Positions 4,125-12,576 are shown, counted from the first letter of the stretch. The stretch: 14,688 bases of DNA from CAYMND01 sp964465065 (GCA_964465065.1 CAYXHZ010000073.1:1-14688); one strand, 5' to 3'. A program made the numbers and translations. The notes: generated from the sequence alone by a model not told the origin.

Positions 4125-6314
4125 ATGGTTAATACTCTTGTATTTGCTTTGGCACCCTTAGCCGCTGTTATTGCACTGATTTTCGCTTACGGTTTCTACA
4201 AAAAAACAATGTCTTTGAGTGAAGGCACCGAGGCGATGGTGGAAATCGCCGATGCGGTCAGGAAAGGCGCGCGGGCCTACCTGCGCCAGCAGTACAAGAT
4301 CGTAGCCGTCTTTTTTGTTATCGCCGCCGCATTTCTGGCTTTTCTTTCCTACGTGCTCAAAGTGCAGTCCCCCTGGACACCATTCGCTTTTCTTACCGGT
4401 GGCTTCTTTTCGGCATTGTCCGGTTTTATCGGCATGACCTCGGCGACCTACGCTTCGGCCCGAACCACGAACCAGGCCCGTGAATCGCTCGACAAGGCAC
4501 TGAAGGTGGCCTTCCGCAGCGGTTCGGTCATGGGCTTGGTGGTAGTTGGTCTGGGGCTTCTCGATATCGCCATTTGGTTCGTCATTCTGCATATCATCCT
4601 GAAAAACAGTCTGGTCATAACCACCGTCACCATGCTGTCCTTCGGCATGGGCGCGTCTCTGCAGGCTCTTTTCGCACGCGTCGGTGGCGGCATTTACACC
4701 AAGGCCGCCGATGTCGGTGCAGATCTGGTCGGCAAAGTGGAGGCGGGCATTCCCGAGGACGACCCGCGCAACCCGGCCACCATCGCCGACAACGTCGGTG
4801 ACAACGTCGGCGATGTCGCCGGTATGGGGGCGGACCTTTACGAATCCTACGCCGGCGCAATATTGTCTGCCGCAGCCCTGGGAGCTTCGGCTTTTGCTGC
4901 ATTCGGCGCGCAAACGGCCTACAATGCGGTCATTCTGCCGATGGTGATTGCCGGAATCGGCATCATCGCCTCGATCATCGGTATTTTCATGGTCAAAACC
5001 AAGGAAGGAGCCACTCAGAAACAGCTGCTGGGTTCGCTCGCCTTTGGCATCAACACCAGTTCGGTACTGATCGCCTTGGGTTCTCTGGCGGCCGTTTACC
5101 TGTTGATGCCCCAAAACCTCGGTTTGTTCGGTTCCATTGTCGTTGGCTTGATTGTCGGCCTGATCGTCGGCAAGAGTGTGGAATACTACACCTCGGATGG
5201 CTTCAAACCGACTCAGGAAGTCGCCGACAACGCCAAAACCGGACCTGCGACCGTCATCATCAGCGGTATGTCTTCCGGCATGGTCTCGACCGCGATCCCG
5301 GTCATCACCATTTCGCTGGGCATCATCGGCGCCTTCGCCTTCGCCGGCGGTTTCTCCAGCATGATCACCGGCTTGTACGGCGTCGGCATCGCCGCAGTCG
5401 GCATGCTGTCCACACTGGGCATCACTCTGGCTACCGACGCCTACGGTCCGATCGCCGATAACGCGGGTGGTAACGCCGAGATGGCCAAGCTGGATAAAGT
5501 GGTCCGGCAACGTACCGACGCGCTGGACTCGCTGGGCAACACCACCGCCGCCACCGGAAAGGGTTTCGCCATCGGTTCGGCGGCCCTGACCGCCCTGGCT
5601 CTGCTGGCTTCCTATATCGAAGAAGTCAAGATGGGCATGAAACATATCATCCAGAACGGTGCGAAATTACCCGAGTATTTGAGCCAGTTCTCCACTGCCG
5701 ACCTGGTCGATGCCATCAGCATCGAAAAATTTATGGAAATCTTTCAGATTCACCTGATGAATCCCAAAGTGATCGTCGGTCTCTTCATCGGCGCCATGAT
5801 GTCCTTTCTGTTTTCCGGTCTGGCCATGAAAGCCGTCGGCAGAGCGGCCTCATCAATGGTTGAAGAGGTGCGTCGGCAATTCCGGGAGATCAAGGGAATT
5901 CTCGAAGGAACAGCCAAGCCTGATTACCAGGCCTGCGTGGCGATTTCCACCAAAGGCGCTCAGAAAGAAATGATTCTTCCTTCCACCTTGGCGATCCTGA
6001 TTCCGATCGTAACCGGACTGATTTTCGGTGTGCCCGGCGTTATGGGCCTGTTGGTCGGAGCGCTGGCTTCCGGTTTCATTCTGGCTATTTTCATGGCCAA
6101 TGCCGGTGGATCATGGGACAACGCCAAGAAGTTCATCGAACAGGGCAATTTGGGCGGCAAAGGTTCCGAGGCGCATAAGGCCAGCGTGGTCGGGGATACG
6201 GTCGGCGATCCGCTCAAAGATACCTCCGGCCCCTCTCTGAATATTCTGATCAAGCTGATGAGCATGATATCGATCGTCGTCGCCGGCCTGGTCGTTTCCT
6301 TTTCTTTACTCTGA
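4125..6314 (+). CDS. hppA: K+-dependent membrane-bound ion-translocating pyrophosphatase
   Basis: This 729-aa integral membrane pump hydrolyses PPi and moves H+ and/or Na+ out of the cytoplasm. The catalytic segments are intact: DVGADLVGKVE (197-207), the acidic EDDPRNPATIADNVGDNVGD block (211-230), TDAYGPIADNAGGNAEM (437-453) and the C-terminal VVGDTVGDPLKDTSGPS (688-704). In GNTTAATGKG (471-480), A475 and G478 replace the Lys and Thr of K+-independent enzymes, so this is a K+-dependent type. The semi-conserved gating Glu is E240 in ADLYESYAG, the position used by Na+ and Na+/H+ pumps and by some K+-dependent H+ pumps, not the position four residues later of plant-type H+ pumps. Length is normal. 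SD AAGGAG is 7 nt before the ATG. It appears to be transcribed from its own promoter; purC follows after 53 bp without a visible terminator. Confidence 0.97.
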   Translation: MVNTLVFALAPLAAVIALIFAYGFYKKTMSLSEGTEAMVEIADAVRKGARAYLRQQYKIVAVFFVIAAAFLAFLSYVLKVQSPWTPFAFLTGGFFSALSGFIGMTSATYASARTTNQARESLDKALKVAFRSGSVMGLVVVGLGLLDIAIWFVILHIILKNSLVITTVTMLSFGMGASLQALFARVGGGIYTKAADVGADLVGKVEAGIPEDDPRNPATIADNVGDNVGDVAGMGADLYESYAGAILSAAALGASAFAAFGAQTAYNAVILPMVIAGIGIIASIIGIFMVKTKEGATQKQLLGSLAFGINTSSVLIALGSLAAVYLLMPQNLGLFGSIVVGLIVGLIVGKSVEYYTSDGFKPTQEVADNAKTGPATVIISGMSSGMVSTAIPVITISLGIIGAFAFAGGFSSMITGLYGVGIAAVGMLSTLGITLATDAYGPIADNAGGNAEMAKLDKVVRQRTDALDSLGNTTAATGKGFAIGSAALTALALLASYIEEVKMGMKHIIQNGAKLPEYLSQFSTADLVDAISIEKFMEIFQIHLMNPKVIVGLFIGAMMSFLFSGLAMKAVGRAASSMVEEVRRQFREIKGILEGTAKPDYQACVAISTKGAQKEMILPSTLAILIPIVTGLIFGVPGVMGLLVGALASGFILAIFMANAGGSWDNAKKFIEQGNLGGKGSEAHKASVVGDTVGDPLKDTSGPSLNILIKLMSMISIVVAGLVVSFSLL

Positions 6315-6367
6315 TTTTCGGTTATATTGATACAAGTCTTGGTGCCTGTAATTCTGTGGAGGAAAGC

Positions 6368-7249
6368 ATGCCAATCGATAAAGTGGATTTGTCCTTGAAA
6401 TTGTTCAAAAGAGGGAAAGTCCGTGATGTGTATGAGATTGACGATAAGCTGCTGATCGTTTCGACCGATCGCATTTCCGCCTTCGATTACGTTCTGCCTT
6501 CACTGATTCCTGATAAAGGAAAATATCTGAACGAGATCTCCTCACACTGGTTCAGAGAAACCCGTCAATTGATGCCCAACCATATCGTCAACGATAAACC
6601 GGCTCTGTTACCCGAGTTGAGCGAATTCGCCCCTCAAATTGCAGGGAGGTCGGTATTGACCCGGAAATTGCGTTGTTTCCCCATTGAAGCGATTGTTCGC
6701 GCCTATATCGTCGGGTCCGGATGGGCCAAATACCAGAAGGAAGGGGAAATCTGTAAAATCAAACTGCCGGCAGGCCTGCGATTCGCCGATCGTTTAGCGC
6801 AGCCGATCTTTACTCCGACTACCAAGGAAGATGTCGGACACGACCGGGATATCGGTTTTGATGAAATGGTGACGATGATCGGTGCCAAAGAGGCTGAAAT
6901 GATCCGCAGCATGTCGTTGGAGTTGTTTCAGTCCGTCTCCCGGATCGCCGCTGCGAAAGGGATCATCGTTGCCGATACCAAGTTCGAATTCGGTCAGGAT
7001 GAAAACGGTAACATCATTCTGATCGACGAGATATTCACCCCCGATTCCTCGCGTTTCTGGAAAGTGGAAGACTACCGGCCCGGAATAGAGCCTCCGGCCT
7101 TTGACAAGCAATTCGTCCGCAATTACCTCAATTCCTGTGGTTGGGATAAAAACTCCGCACCTCCAGTGTTACCCAATGACGTCATTCAAAAAACCCAAGA
7201 GAAATATGCTGAAATTTTCCAGATTCTGACCGGGCAGACAGATCTATGA
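6368..7249 (+). CDS. purC: Phosphoribosylaminoimidazole-succinocarboxamide (SAICAR) synthase
   Basis: This cytoplasmic enzyme ligates aspartate to CAIR using ATP, in de novo purine synthesis. The 293-aa product is the longer form also found in yeast, rather than the roughly 240-aa E. coli form. Family blocks are present in order: FKRGKVRDVYEID (13-25), STDRISAFDYVLPS (32-45), IVRAYIVGSGWAKYQ (109-123), PIFTPTTKEDVGHD (146-159), DTKFEFG (203-209), LIDEIFTPDSSRFW (218-231) and PPAFDKQFVRNYL (242-254). The start is the ATG at 6368 with GGAGG (6358-6362) 5 nt upstream; a GTG at 6356 in frame overlaps the SD and is unlikely. It overlaps cvpA by 4 bp (ATGA). No other purine gene is in the window. 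Confidence 0.97.
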   Translation: MPIDKVDLSLKLFKRGKVRDVYEIDDKLLIVSTDRISAFDYVLPSLIPDKGKYLNEISSHWFRETRQLMPNHIVNDKPALLPELSEFAPQIAGRSVLTRKLRCFPIEAIVRAYIVGSGWAKYQKEGEICKIKLPAGLRFADRLAQPIFTPTTKEDVGHDRDIGFDEMVTMIGAKEAEMIRSMSLELFQSVSRIAAAKGIIVADTKFEFGQDENGNIILIDEIFTPDSSRFWKVEDYRPGIEPPAFDKQFVRNYLNSCGWDKNSAPPVLPNDVIQKTQEKYAEIFQILTGQTDL

Positions 7250-7737
7250 ATTTTCTTGATATTGTCCTGCTGTGTGTCATACTGATATCCATTGTCTGTG
7301 GAATTTTCAAAGGATTCGTCAGAGAGTTGATCGGACTTGTCTTCCTGGCTTTTGCGGTATACGCGGCCATTAGTTACCATCAGAATGTAGCCAAGGCTGT
7401 TTTTTCAGCCATAGAAGACACGCAGGTCGCCTCGTTTTTGTCTTTCATATTGATTTTTTTTGGTATTTTGCTCGTCGGATCTCTGATAGGCTATGCCTTG
7501 AAAAAAATGTTCATTCAGGGTCCGATGAAGGCAATCGACAGGATGTTGGGCGCACTTTTCGGCGTATTGCGGGGTGTGGTCATCGCCTGCGTCTTGTTGA
7601 TCGGACTTTTGGCTTTTCCGATCAACAGCCGCTGGGTGTCTGAATCCGTTTTGGCGAAACACTCCGAGAAACCGATTCTGTGGGTGATGTCGCTGCTTCC
7701 AGATTCCATGTTGCAAGATATCCGGAAATCCAAATGA
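7246..7737 (+). CDS. cvpA: CvpA family membrane protein
   Basis: This 163-aa protein has the CvpA pattern. N-terminal hydrophobic helices lie near 4-22 and 26-44 with GIFKGFVRELIGL (19-31) between them. There are further helices near 62-87 and 103-124, with the conserved DRMLGALFGVLRG (98-110) entering the last. E. coli CvpA is needed for colicin V production and its gene lies next to purF, so the link to a purine gene here is reminiscent, though the partner is purC. The start overlaps the purC stop as ATGA (7246-7249) and its own stop overlaps the next gene as ATGA, so translation is coupled through three genes. Confidence 0.9.
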   Translation: MNFLDIVLLCVILISIVCGIFKGFVRELIGLVFLAFAVYAAISYHQNVAKAVFSAIEDTQVASFLSFILIFFGILLVGSLIGYALKKMFIQGPMKAIDRMLGALFGVLRGVVIACVLLIGLLAFPINSRWVSESVLAKHSEKPILWVMSLLPDSMLQDIRKSK

Positions 7738-8006
7738 TCGACCGCAAGCTGTTGGATCTGGTCGATCAGTTCGAAGCCCTGACGATCAAAAGACAAATGA
7801 AAATCCTGGCCCAGAAAGCGTCCAGATCAAAACTGTTTTACAAGGAAATCATTGAAGAGTTCGAACGGACTTTCCTGTCCACCATGCTTGAAAAAAACGA
7901 TTACAATATCGTCAAGACCGCGCTTGAACTGAAATTGCACCGCAACACCATTACGCAAAAAATCAAAAAGCTGAAAATCAAAGAAAAGAAGCAAAAATCG
8001 ATGTAA
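7734..8006 (+). CDS. Small Fis-type helix-turn-helix protein
   Basis: This 90-aa protein has a Fis-type C-terminal HTH at about 43-83: FERTFLSTMLEKNDYNIV then KTALELKLHRNTITQKIKKL. The pattern is that of the DNA-binding domain of Fis and of NtrC-type activators, but no AAA+ or receiver domain is attached. The first 40 residues are charged and helical, which might serve as a dimerisation helix as in Fis. The end is strongly basic (KIKEKKQKSM). The ATG at 7734 overlaps the cvpA stop (ATGA, 7734-7737); an in-frame ATG 18 codons earlier lies inside cvpA and is rejected. A nucleoid or operon regulator role is inferred from the fold only. The groEL promoter lies 70 bp downstream. Confidence 0.85.
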   Translation: MIDRKLLDLVDQFEALTIKRQMKILAQKASRSKLFYKEIIEEFERTFLSTMLEKNDYNIVKTALELKLHRNTITQKIKKLKIKEKKQKSM

Positions 8007-8075
8007 TTCAGCCTGATTATTCATTCTGAACATAGCTTTCTTCCACCGCTACCCCCTGAAAGCCTATACGAACAG

Positions 8076-8105
8076 TTGACAACCATTTAATCTTGATTGT
8101 ATAAT
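8076..8105 (+). promoter_or_regulatory. Consensus sigma70 promoter of groEL
   Basis: TTGACA (8076-8081), an 18-nt spacer and TATAAT (8100-8105), both perfect hexamers. Predicted start is near 8112, with a leader of about 29 nt. No CIRCE element (TTAGCACTC-N9-GAGTGCTAA) is present, so HrcA control is not supported here. Confidence 0.85.
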
Positions 8106-8140
8106 ATCAGAGTAAAAAAAAGTTGATAAGGAGGTACTAA

Positions 8141-9769
8141 ATGGCAAAGAATATTGTGTTAGGTGAGGAAGCAAGACAGGCGATTCTTCGTGGCGTCAAT
8201 CAACTCGCTGATACGGTAAAAGCGACACTTGGCCCCCGTGGACGGAATATCGTTCTGGACAAGAAGTTCGGTTCTCCCAACATCACCAAAGACGGGGTGA
8301 CCGTTGCCAAGGAGATCGAGTTGAAAGATCCACTCGAGAACATGGGCGCTCAGATGGTCAAAGAGGTTGCCTCCAAAACCTCTGATGTCGCCGGTGACGG
8401 CACCACCACGGCTACGGTTCTGGCCCAGAGCATATATCGTGAGGGCTTGAAGATGGTAGCTGCCGGAGCCAATCCGACTTTGATCAAGAAGGGTATCGAT
8501 CTCGGCGTGACCGAAGTGGTCAACGAACTGGTCAAGATGAGCAAAGCGGTTTCCGGTAAAATGATCGCCCAGGTCGGAGCGATTTCCGCCAACAACGATG
8601 CTTCCATCGGCGCGATCATTGCCGAAGCTATGGATAAAGTCGGCAAAGACGGTGTCATCACCGTAGAAGAAGGGAAGTCACTCGAAACCGTTCTGGAATT
8701 CGTTGAAGGTATGCAGTTCGACCGCGGTTTTCTCTCTCCGTATTTCGTGACCGATGCCGAACGCATGGAAGCCAACATGGAGAATCCGCTGATTCTGCTT
8801 CACGAAAAGAAAATTTCCAATCTTCGTGAAATGTTGCCGCTGCTGGAACAGGTGGCCAAGTCTGGACGTCCGCTGCTGATCATTGCCGAGGATTTGGAAG
8901 GAGAGGCGTTGGCTACGCTGGTGTACAACAAGATCCGTGGTATGCTCAACGTATGCGCCGTCAAGGCTCCTGGCTTTGGCGATCGTCGTAAAGCCATGCT
9001 GGAAGATATCGCCATTCTCACCGGCGGAAAAGTGATTTCCGACGAGTTGGGTATGAAGCTGGAATCGGTTACATTGGACCATCTCGGCACCGCCAAAAAA
9101 GTGGTCATCGACAAGGACAACACCACCATCGTGGAAGGTTTTGGTTCCGAAGAAGCGATTAAAGGCCGTATCAAACAACTGAAGGCTCAGATCGAAGACA
9201 CCACATCCGATTACGATCGCGAAAAGCTGCAGGAACGCCTGGCCAAATTGTCCGGTGGAGTCGGCGTGATCCGTGTCGGCGCCGCCACGGAGACGGAACT
9301 GAAAGAGAAGAAGGCCCGCGTGGAAGACGCCATGCACGCCACCAAGGCTGCCGCCGATGAAGGAATCGTCCCCGGCGGTGGTATCGCGCTTCTGAAATCT
9401 GCCGGTGCCGTTACCAAATTGAAGCTGGAAGGGGACATGCAACTCGGTCTCAACATCCTGCTCAAGGCCCTGGAAGCTCCCATCAAGCAGATTGTGGCCA
9501 ATGCCGGTCATGAAGCCTCGGCGATCATCGAACGGGTTCGTAAATCCAAAGAGTATTATTTTGGATTTGACGCCCTCAACGAGAAATTCACCGATATGCT
9601 GGCCGACGGTATTATCGATCCGACCAAGGTGGTTCGTTCTGCGCTGCAGAATGCGGCTTCGGTTGCCGGTCTTCTTTTGACCACCGAAGGCTTGGTCGCC
9701 GATATCCCCGAGGAAGAAAAATCCGCCATGCCGGGAGCCGGAATGGGCGGAATGGGCGGAATGATGTAA
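8141..9769 (+). CDS. groL: Chaperonin GroEL (60 kDa, Hsp60)
   Basis: The 542-aa product is a complete group I chaperonin that forms double heptamer rings and folds proteins in the cytosol with ATP and GroES. Visible landmarks are LGPRGRNIVLDKKFG (30-44), ITKDGVTVAKEI (48-59) with D51, GDGTTTATVLAQS (85-97) with D86, the KARVEDAMHATKAA segment followed by DEGIVPGGG in the equatorial domain, and a GGM-rich tail (AGMGGMGGMM). SD AAGGAGG (8128-8134) is 6 nt before the ATG. The gene has its own strong promoter and terminator and is monocistronic. groES, which usually sits just upstream, is absent; the upstream gene is the Fis-type protein. Confidence 0.98.
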   Translation: MAKNIVLGEEARQAILRGVNQLADTVKATLGPRGRNIVLDKKFGSPNITKDGVTVAKEIELKDPLENMGAQMVKEVASKTSDVAGDGTTTATVLAQSIYREGLKMVAAGANPTLIKKGIDLGVTEVVNELVKMSKAVSGKMIAQVGAISANNDASIGAIIAEAMDKVGKDGVITVEEGKSLETVLEFVEGMQFDRGFLSPYFVTDAERMEANMENPLILLHEKKISNLREMLPLLEQVAKSGRPLLIIAEDLEGEALATLVYNKIRGMLNVCAVKAPGFGDRRKAMLEDIAILTGGKVISDELGMKLESVTLDHLGTAKKVVIDKDNTTIVEGFGSEEAIKGRIKQLKAQIEDTTSDYDREKLQERLAKLSGGVGVIRVGAATETELKEKKARVEDAMHATKAAADEGIVPGGGIALLKSAGAVTKLKLEGDMQLGLNILLKALEAPIKQIVANAGHEASAIIERVRKSKEYYFGFDALNEKFTDMLADGIIDPTKVVRSALQNAASVAGLLLTTEGLVADIPEEEKSAMPGAGMGGMGGMM

Positions 9770-9791
9770 ATTTTTCGCTTCCGAATTTGAT

Positions 9792-9824
9792 AAAAGCCCT
9801 CCGATTTCGGAGGGCTTTTTTTTT
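9792..9824 (+). terminator. Rho-independent terminator of groEL
   Basis: The stem AAAAGCCCTCCG/CGGAGGGCTTTT (12 bp, of which 9 are the GC-rich core) has loop ATTT and is followed by a T-run that continues to 9824. It starts 22 bp after the groEL stop. Confidence 0.95.
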
Positions 9825-9834
9825 ATCGGCCATA

Positions 9835-9862
9835 TTGACAAAGCCTTAAAAATCGGTATAAT
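9835..9862 (+). promoter_or_regulatory. Consensus promoter of tRNA-Gln
   Basis: TTGACA (9835-9840), a 16-nt spacer and TATAAT (9857-9862), both perfect hexamers. The tRNA 5' end is 13 nt past the -10. Confidence 0.8.
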
Positions 9863-9874
9863 AAAATTTCGTGC

Positions 9875-9949
9875 TGGGAAGTCGTCTAATTGGCAGGACA
9901 TATGACTCTGGATCATAGAGTTGGGGTTCGAGTCCCTGCTTCCCAGCCA
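9875..9949 (+). tRNA. tRNA-Gln (anticodon CTG)
   Basis: Acceptor TGGGAAG (9875-9881) pairs with CTTCCCA (9939-9945), followed by discriminator G and an encoded CCA (9947-9949). The D arm is GTC/GAC. The anticodon stem TATGA/TCATA holds loop CTCTGGA, anticodon CTG, which reads the Gln codon CAG. The T loop is TTCGAGT. The TGG start and G discriminator suit glutamine tRNAs. Confidence 0.95.
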
Positions 9950-9993
9950 TTTTCTTTTTTCCCCCTCCTTACTTTACCATTCGTGAAAGATAT

Positions 9994-10021
9994 TTGTTAT
10001 TCCATACTGCGTTGCGATAAC
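9994..10021 (+). promoter_or_regulatory. Weak candidate promoter of the M28 peptidase gene
   Basis: TTGTTA (9994-9999), 16 nt, then GATAAC (10016-10021), each 4/6. It lies about 50 bp before the start codon. Read-through from the tRNA-Gln promoter is the alternative. Confidence 0.3.
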
Positions 10022-10072
10022 CCTTTTCACATTCCTCAGCGTATCAACAATCTGAAACTTGGAGGCCTGATC

Positions 10073-11845
10073 ATGAAATTTCACTTTATGCTCATTCTGA
10101 TGCTGATTGTACTGGTTCCTTTGCAGTCCCAGACTCAAAGCGTAGCGGACGATTTGGCCAAGAACCTGCAAATTGTCGACAAGGTACAGGCTGTTCCGGA
10201 GCCGTATCGGACTGGTTTTGATTCCATTACCCTGCAGGATGCTGAAGCTTTTCTGCGCTTCATATCTTCTGACCTGCTGGAGGGACGTGACACGGGAAGC
10301 TCAGGTTTCGCCGTGGCCAGTGAATATGCTGCCTCATTGTTTGCCTCATGGGGTTTGTTGCCGGCTGGAGATATCGAAAGCTCGAAAACAACGGGGATGT
10401 TTGCGCCTTCTTTCGATGACAAAGGTAAAACTGATAAAAAGTCGTATTTTCAGTTTGTACCCTTGCGTGAAAAGACGACCGAAAAATCGAACTTGTTTTT
10501 TACTTTGTCCACCGCCGATACCCGAAGTAATATCGAAGCGGTGGAAGGCATCGATTATTTTCTGCAATCAGTGAATGCCGCCGATTTGGAAGCACCCATC
10601 GTGTTCATTGGTTATGGCCTCAATGCGCCTGACGCTTCATACAATGATTTTCAGGGCATTGATGTCAAAGGGAAAGTGGTGCTGATGATCGATGGCAAAC
10701 CGGAAAGCAAAAAGAATGAAAAACGGATGCATGAAATCGAAAAGATGATGCAGGACAACGGACCCCAGATGCGGCGGAGGGCTGTGTCCAATCAGATCAA
10801 AGCGGCGCAACAAGCCGGCGCATTGGCGGTGATAACCGTTTCGGCTGATTCGGCAGTCTGGCTGAACAGTCTCAAACCGGCGGCCAAACCGGCAGACAGC
10901 AAACCGATTCTGGATTTTAAAGGAAGATCGATCGCGCTGGCCATGGATGAAGGTATGGCCATGCCATGGGAGATGGTCCCCAGGATACGGATATCTCCGC
11001 AACTGGCCGACCAGCTGCTGAAACCGTACGGGTATACGCTCCAGGGGCTGAAAAATAAGATCGACGACCAGCTCAAACCGAACTCATTTGCCATGCAGAG
11101 GACTCGGGTACATCTGTTGCGCTCCTATCAGGAAAAGTCCTTGCAATGCCGAAATGTGCTGGCTTTTCTGGAAGGAACGGATCCAGAGTTGAAAAAACAG
11201 CTCGTAGTCGTTGGCGCTCACCTCGATCACCTTGGCAAGGATGGTCCGTATATTTTCAATGGTGCCGATGACAATGGCTCGGGTTCGGTCGTCGTCCTGC
11301 AAACCGCCAAGGCGATGATGCTCAACCCGAAGCGGCCGAAACGCTCCGTGTTGTTTGCCTTGTGGACAGGCGAGGAGAAGGGGCTTTTAGGTTCGAGATT
11401 TTACGTTTCCCATCCGCTAAAACCCATGAAGGAAACCAGTGCCTACATCAATATCGATATGGCCAGCCGGACTTGGAGCCGGGATTCTCTTGCATTCATG
11501 GCCAGGATGATGAGGTTGGAAAATGCGGACAAGTTGATCGAAAAAATAGATGTCAATAAGTTCGCCACATTTTCGTTTTTTGAAAACGCTCAAATCGCCG
11601 AAATTTTGAAGAAAAGCAATGAGCAGGTAGGCCTGGATCTTCTGTTGCGGGCCACCCGAAATTCCATGGGTGGCAGCGATCACTGGCCTTTTGGCAACGC
11701 CGATGTCCCATGGGTGTTTTTGGGCGGTGCCATGACCGAGGATTACCACCAACCCGGCGACGAAGTGGAAAAATGCTCGTTTCAACAGATGCAGGCCTTC
11801 GCGCGGATATGCTATCTGACTGTGGCGCAGCTGACGGATGTCTGA
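10073..11845 (+). CDS. Secreted M28 family zinc aminopeptidase with PA-domain insert
   Basis: This 590-aa exported metallopeptidase probably trims peptides outside the inner membrane. Residues 1-23 form a Sec signal peptide (hydrophobic 4-17, then polar) without a lipobox Cys. A PA-like domain spans about 160-300 (IVFIGYGLNAPDASYNDFQGIDVKGK near 176-201 and IKAAQQAGALAVI near 242-254). The M28 domain has AHLDHLG (382-388) with H383, GADDNGSGS (397-405) with bridging D399, WTGEEKGLLGS (431-441) with base E434 and ligand E435, D462 in YINIDM, GGSDHWPF, and H559 in DYHQPGD. The usual GR after NIDM reads ASR. All five metal ligands are present, so it should be active. GGAGG (10061-10065) is 7 nt before the chosen ATG; the frame stays open upstream into tRNA-Gln by chance. 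Its stop is 7 bp from the convergent protease gene. Confidence 0.93.
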   Translation: MKFHFMLILMLIVLVPLQSQTQSVADDLAKNLQIVDKVQAVPEPYRTGFDSITLQDAEAFLRFISSDLLEGRDTGSSGFAVASEYAASLFASWGLLPAGDIESSKTTGMFAPSFDDKGKTDKKSYFQFVPLREKTTEKSNLFFTLSTADTRSNIEAVEGIDYFLQSVNAADLEAPIVFIGYGLNAPDASYNDFQGIDVKGKVVLMIDGKPESKKNEKRMHEIEKMMQDNGPQMRRRAVSNQIKAAQQAGALAVITVSADSAVWLNSLKPAAKPADSKPILDFKGRSIALAMDEGMAMPWEMVPRIRISPQLADQLLKPYGYTLQGLKNKIDDQLKPNSFAMQRTRVHLLRSYQEKSLQCRNVLAFLEGTDPELKKQLVVVGAHLDHLGKDGPYIFNGADDNGSGSVVVLQTAKAMMLNPKRPKRSVLFALWTGEEKGLLGSRFYVSHPLKPMKETSAYINIDMASRTWSRDSLAFMARMMRLENADKLIEKIDVNKFATFSFFENAQIAEILKKSNEQVGLDLLLRATRNSMGGSDHWPFGNADVPWVFLGGAMTEDYHQPGDEVEKCSFQQMQAFARICYLTVAQLTDV

Positions 11846-11852
11846 GCAGTAA

Positions 11853-12551
11853 TCAATCGTCTCGACCACCGAGAAGTCCGGAGCGCAGCAGAAAATAAAG
11901 CAGCGTGGCAATCGCTGATGCGGCGGCGGCGACATAGGTCATCGCCGCTGCATTCAGCACCCGGGCGACGGCGGTGCTTTCCTGACCGGAAACCATACCG
12001 TAGTGGGCGATCATTTGTTTGGCACGTCGCGAGGCATCGAATTCCACCGGTAATGTGATCAACTGAAAGACGACTACAGCGCTGAACAGGACGATGCCGA
12101 TTTTGATCAATCCCAGGGCGTTGAGAAAAAATCCGGCCATGATGACAATCCAGGACATGTTGGAACCGATGGATGCCACAGGTACCAGCATGTTTCTGAG
12201 TTGAAGCGCCGCATACTTTTGGGCGTGTTGAATGGCATGGCCCGTTTCATGGGCGGCGATACCGATAGCGGCGACCGAGGGGGAGCCGTAGACTTTCGAA
12301 GACAGGCGGATCGCCCCCTTGGCCGGATCGTAATGATCCGACAGAAAGCCGTCATGCTGCTCGACCGTGATGTGCTGCAGACCATTCTGATCCAGTATGC
12401 TCCGGGCAACCTGTGCGCCGGTAAGGCCGGACATGGAACGGACCTGAGCGTATTTATTGAAAGCCCGTTTTACGGCAAAGGAAGCCAACAGCGAAAGGAT
12501 CAGCACTGGCGCCATCAGCATCCAATATAAAGGATCTATATATTGAAACAT
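11853..12551 (-). CDS. YugP-type membrane zinc metallopeptidase
   Basis: This 232-aa protein belongs to the neutral zinc metallopeptidase family of B. subtilis YugP. An N-terminal helix (about 8-27) precedes a cytoplasmic or periplasmic catalytic part with GLTGAQVARSILDQNGL (42-58), DHYDPAKGAIRLSS (72-85) and the zinc motif HETGH (101-105; H101, E102, H105). LPVEFDASRRA (167-177) supplies the likely third ligand E170. Further membrane helices are near 120-140, 145-168 and 203-224. Length is normal. SD AAGGAGG (12564-12558 on the minus strand) is 6 nt before the ATG, and a good promoter is upstream. The substrate is unknown. Transcription runs into the M28 peptidase gene from the opposite side, with no terminator between them. 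Confidence 0.93.
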   Translation of the reverse strand: MFQYIDPLYWMLMAPVLILSLLASFAVKRAFNKYAQVRSMSGLTGAQVARSILDQNGLQHITVEQHDGFLSDHYDPAKGAIRLSSKVYGSPSVAAIGIAAHETGHAIQHAQKYAALQLRNMLVPVASIGSNMSWIVIMAGFFLNALGLIKIGIVLFSAVVVFQLITLPVEFDASRRAKQMIAHYGMVSGQESTAVARVLNAAAMTYVAAAASAIATLLYFLLRSGLLGGRDD

Positions 12552-12576
12552 ATTGCACCTCCTTTTTGGGTTTTAC

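Noticed and set aside
4158..5645. Long open frame (495 codons) antisense to hppA
   Set aside because: Low-complexity Gly/Asp/Gln/His-rich translation typical of the reverse strand of a GC-biased membrane gene; no SD and no recognisable domain.
8007..8140. CIRCE operator before groEL
   Set aside because: Searched by eye for TTAGCACTC-N9-GAGTGCTAA; absent.
8678..9916. Long open frame (412 codons) antisense to groEL and the tRNA-Gln region
   Set aside because: It crosses the groEL terminator and promoter of tRNA-Gln, and the translation has no family features.
9890..10072. N-terminal extension of the M28 peptidase into tRNA-Gln
   Set aside because: It would begin inside the tRNA; the ATG at 10073 has a good SD and a signal peptide directly after it.
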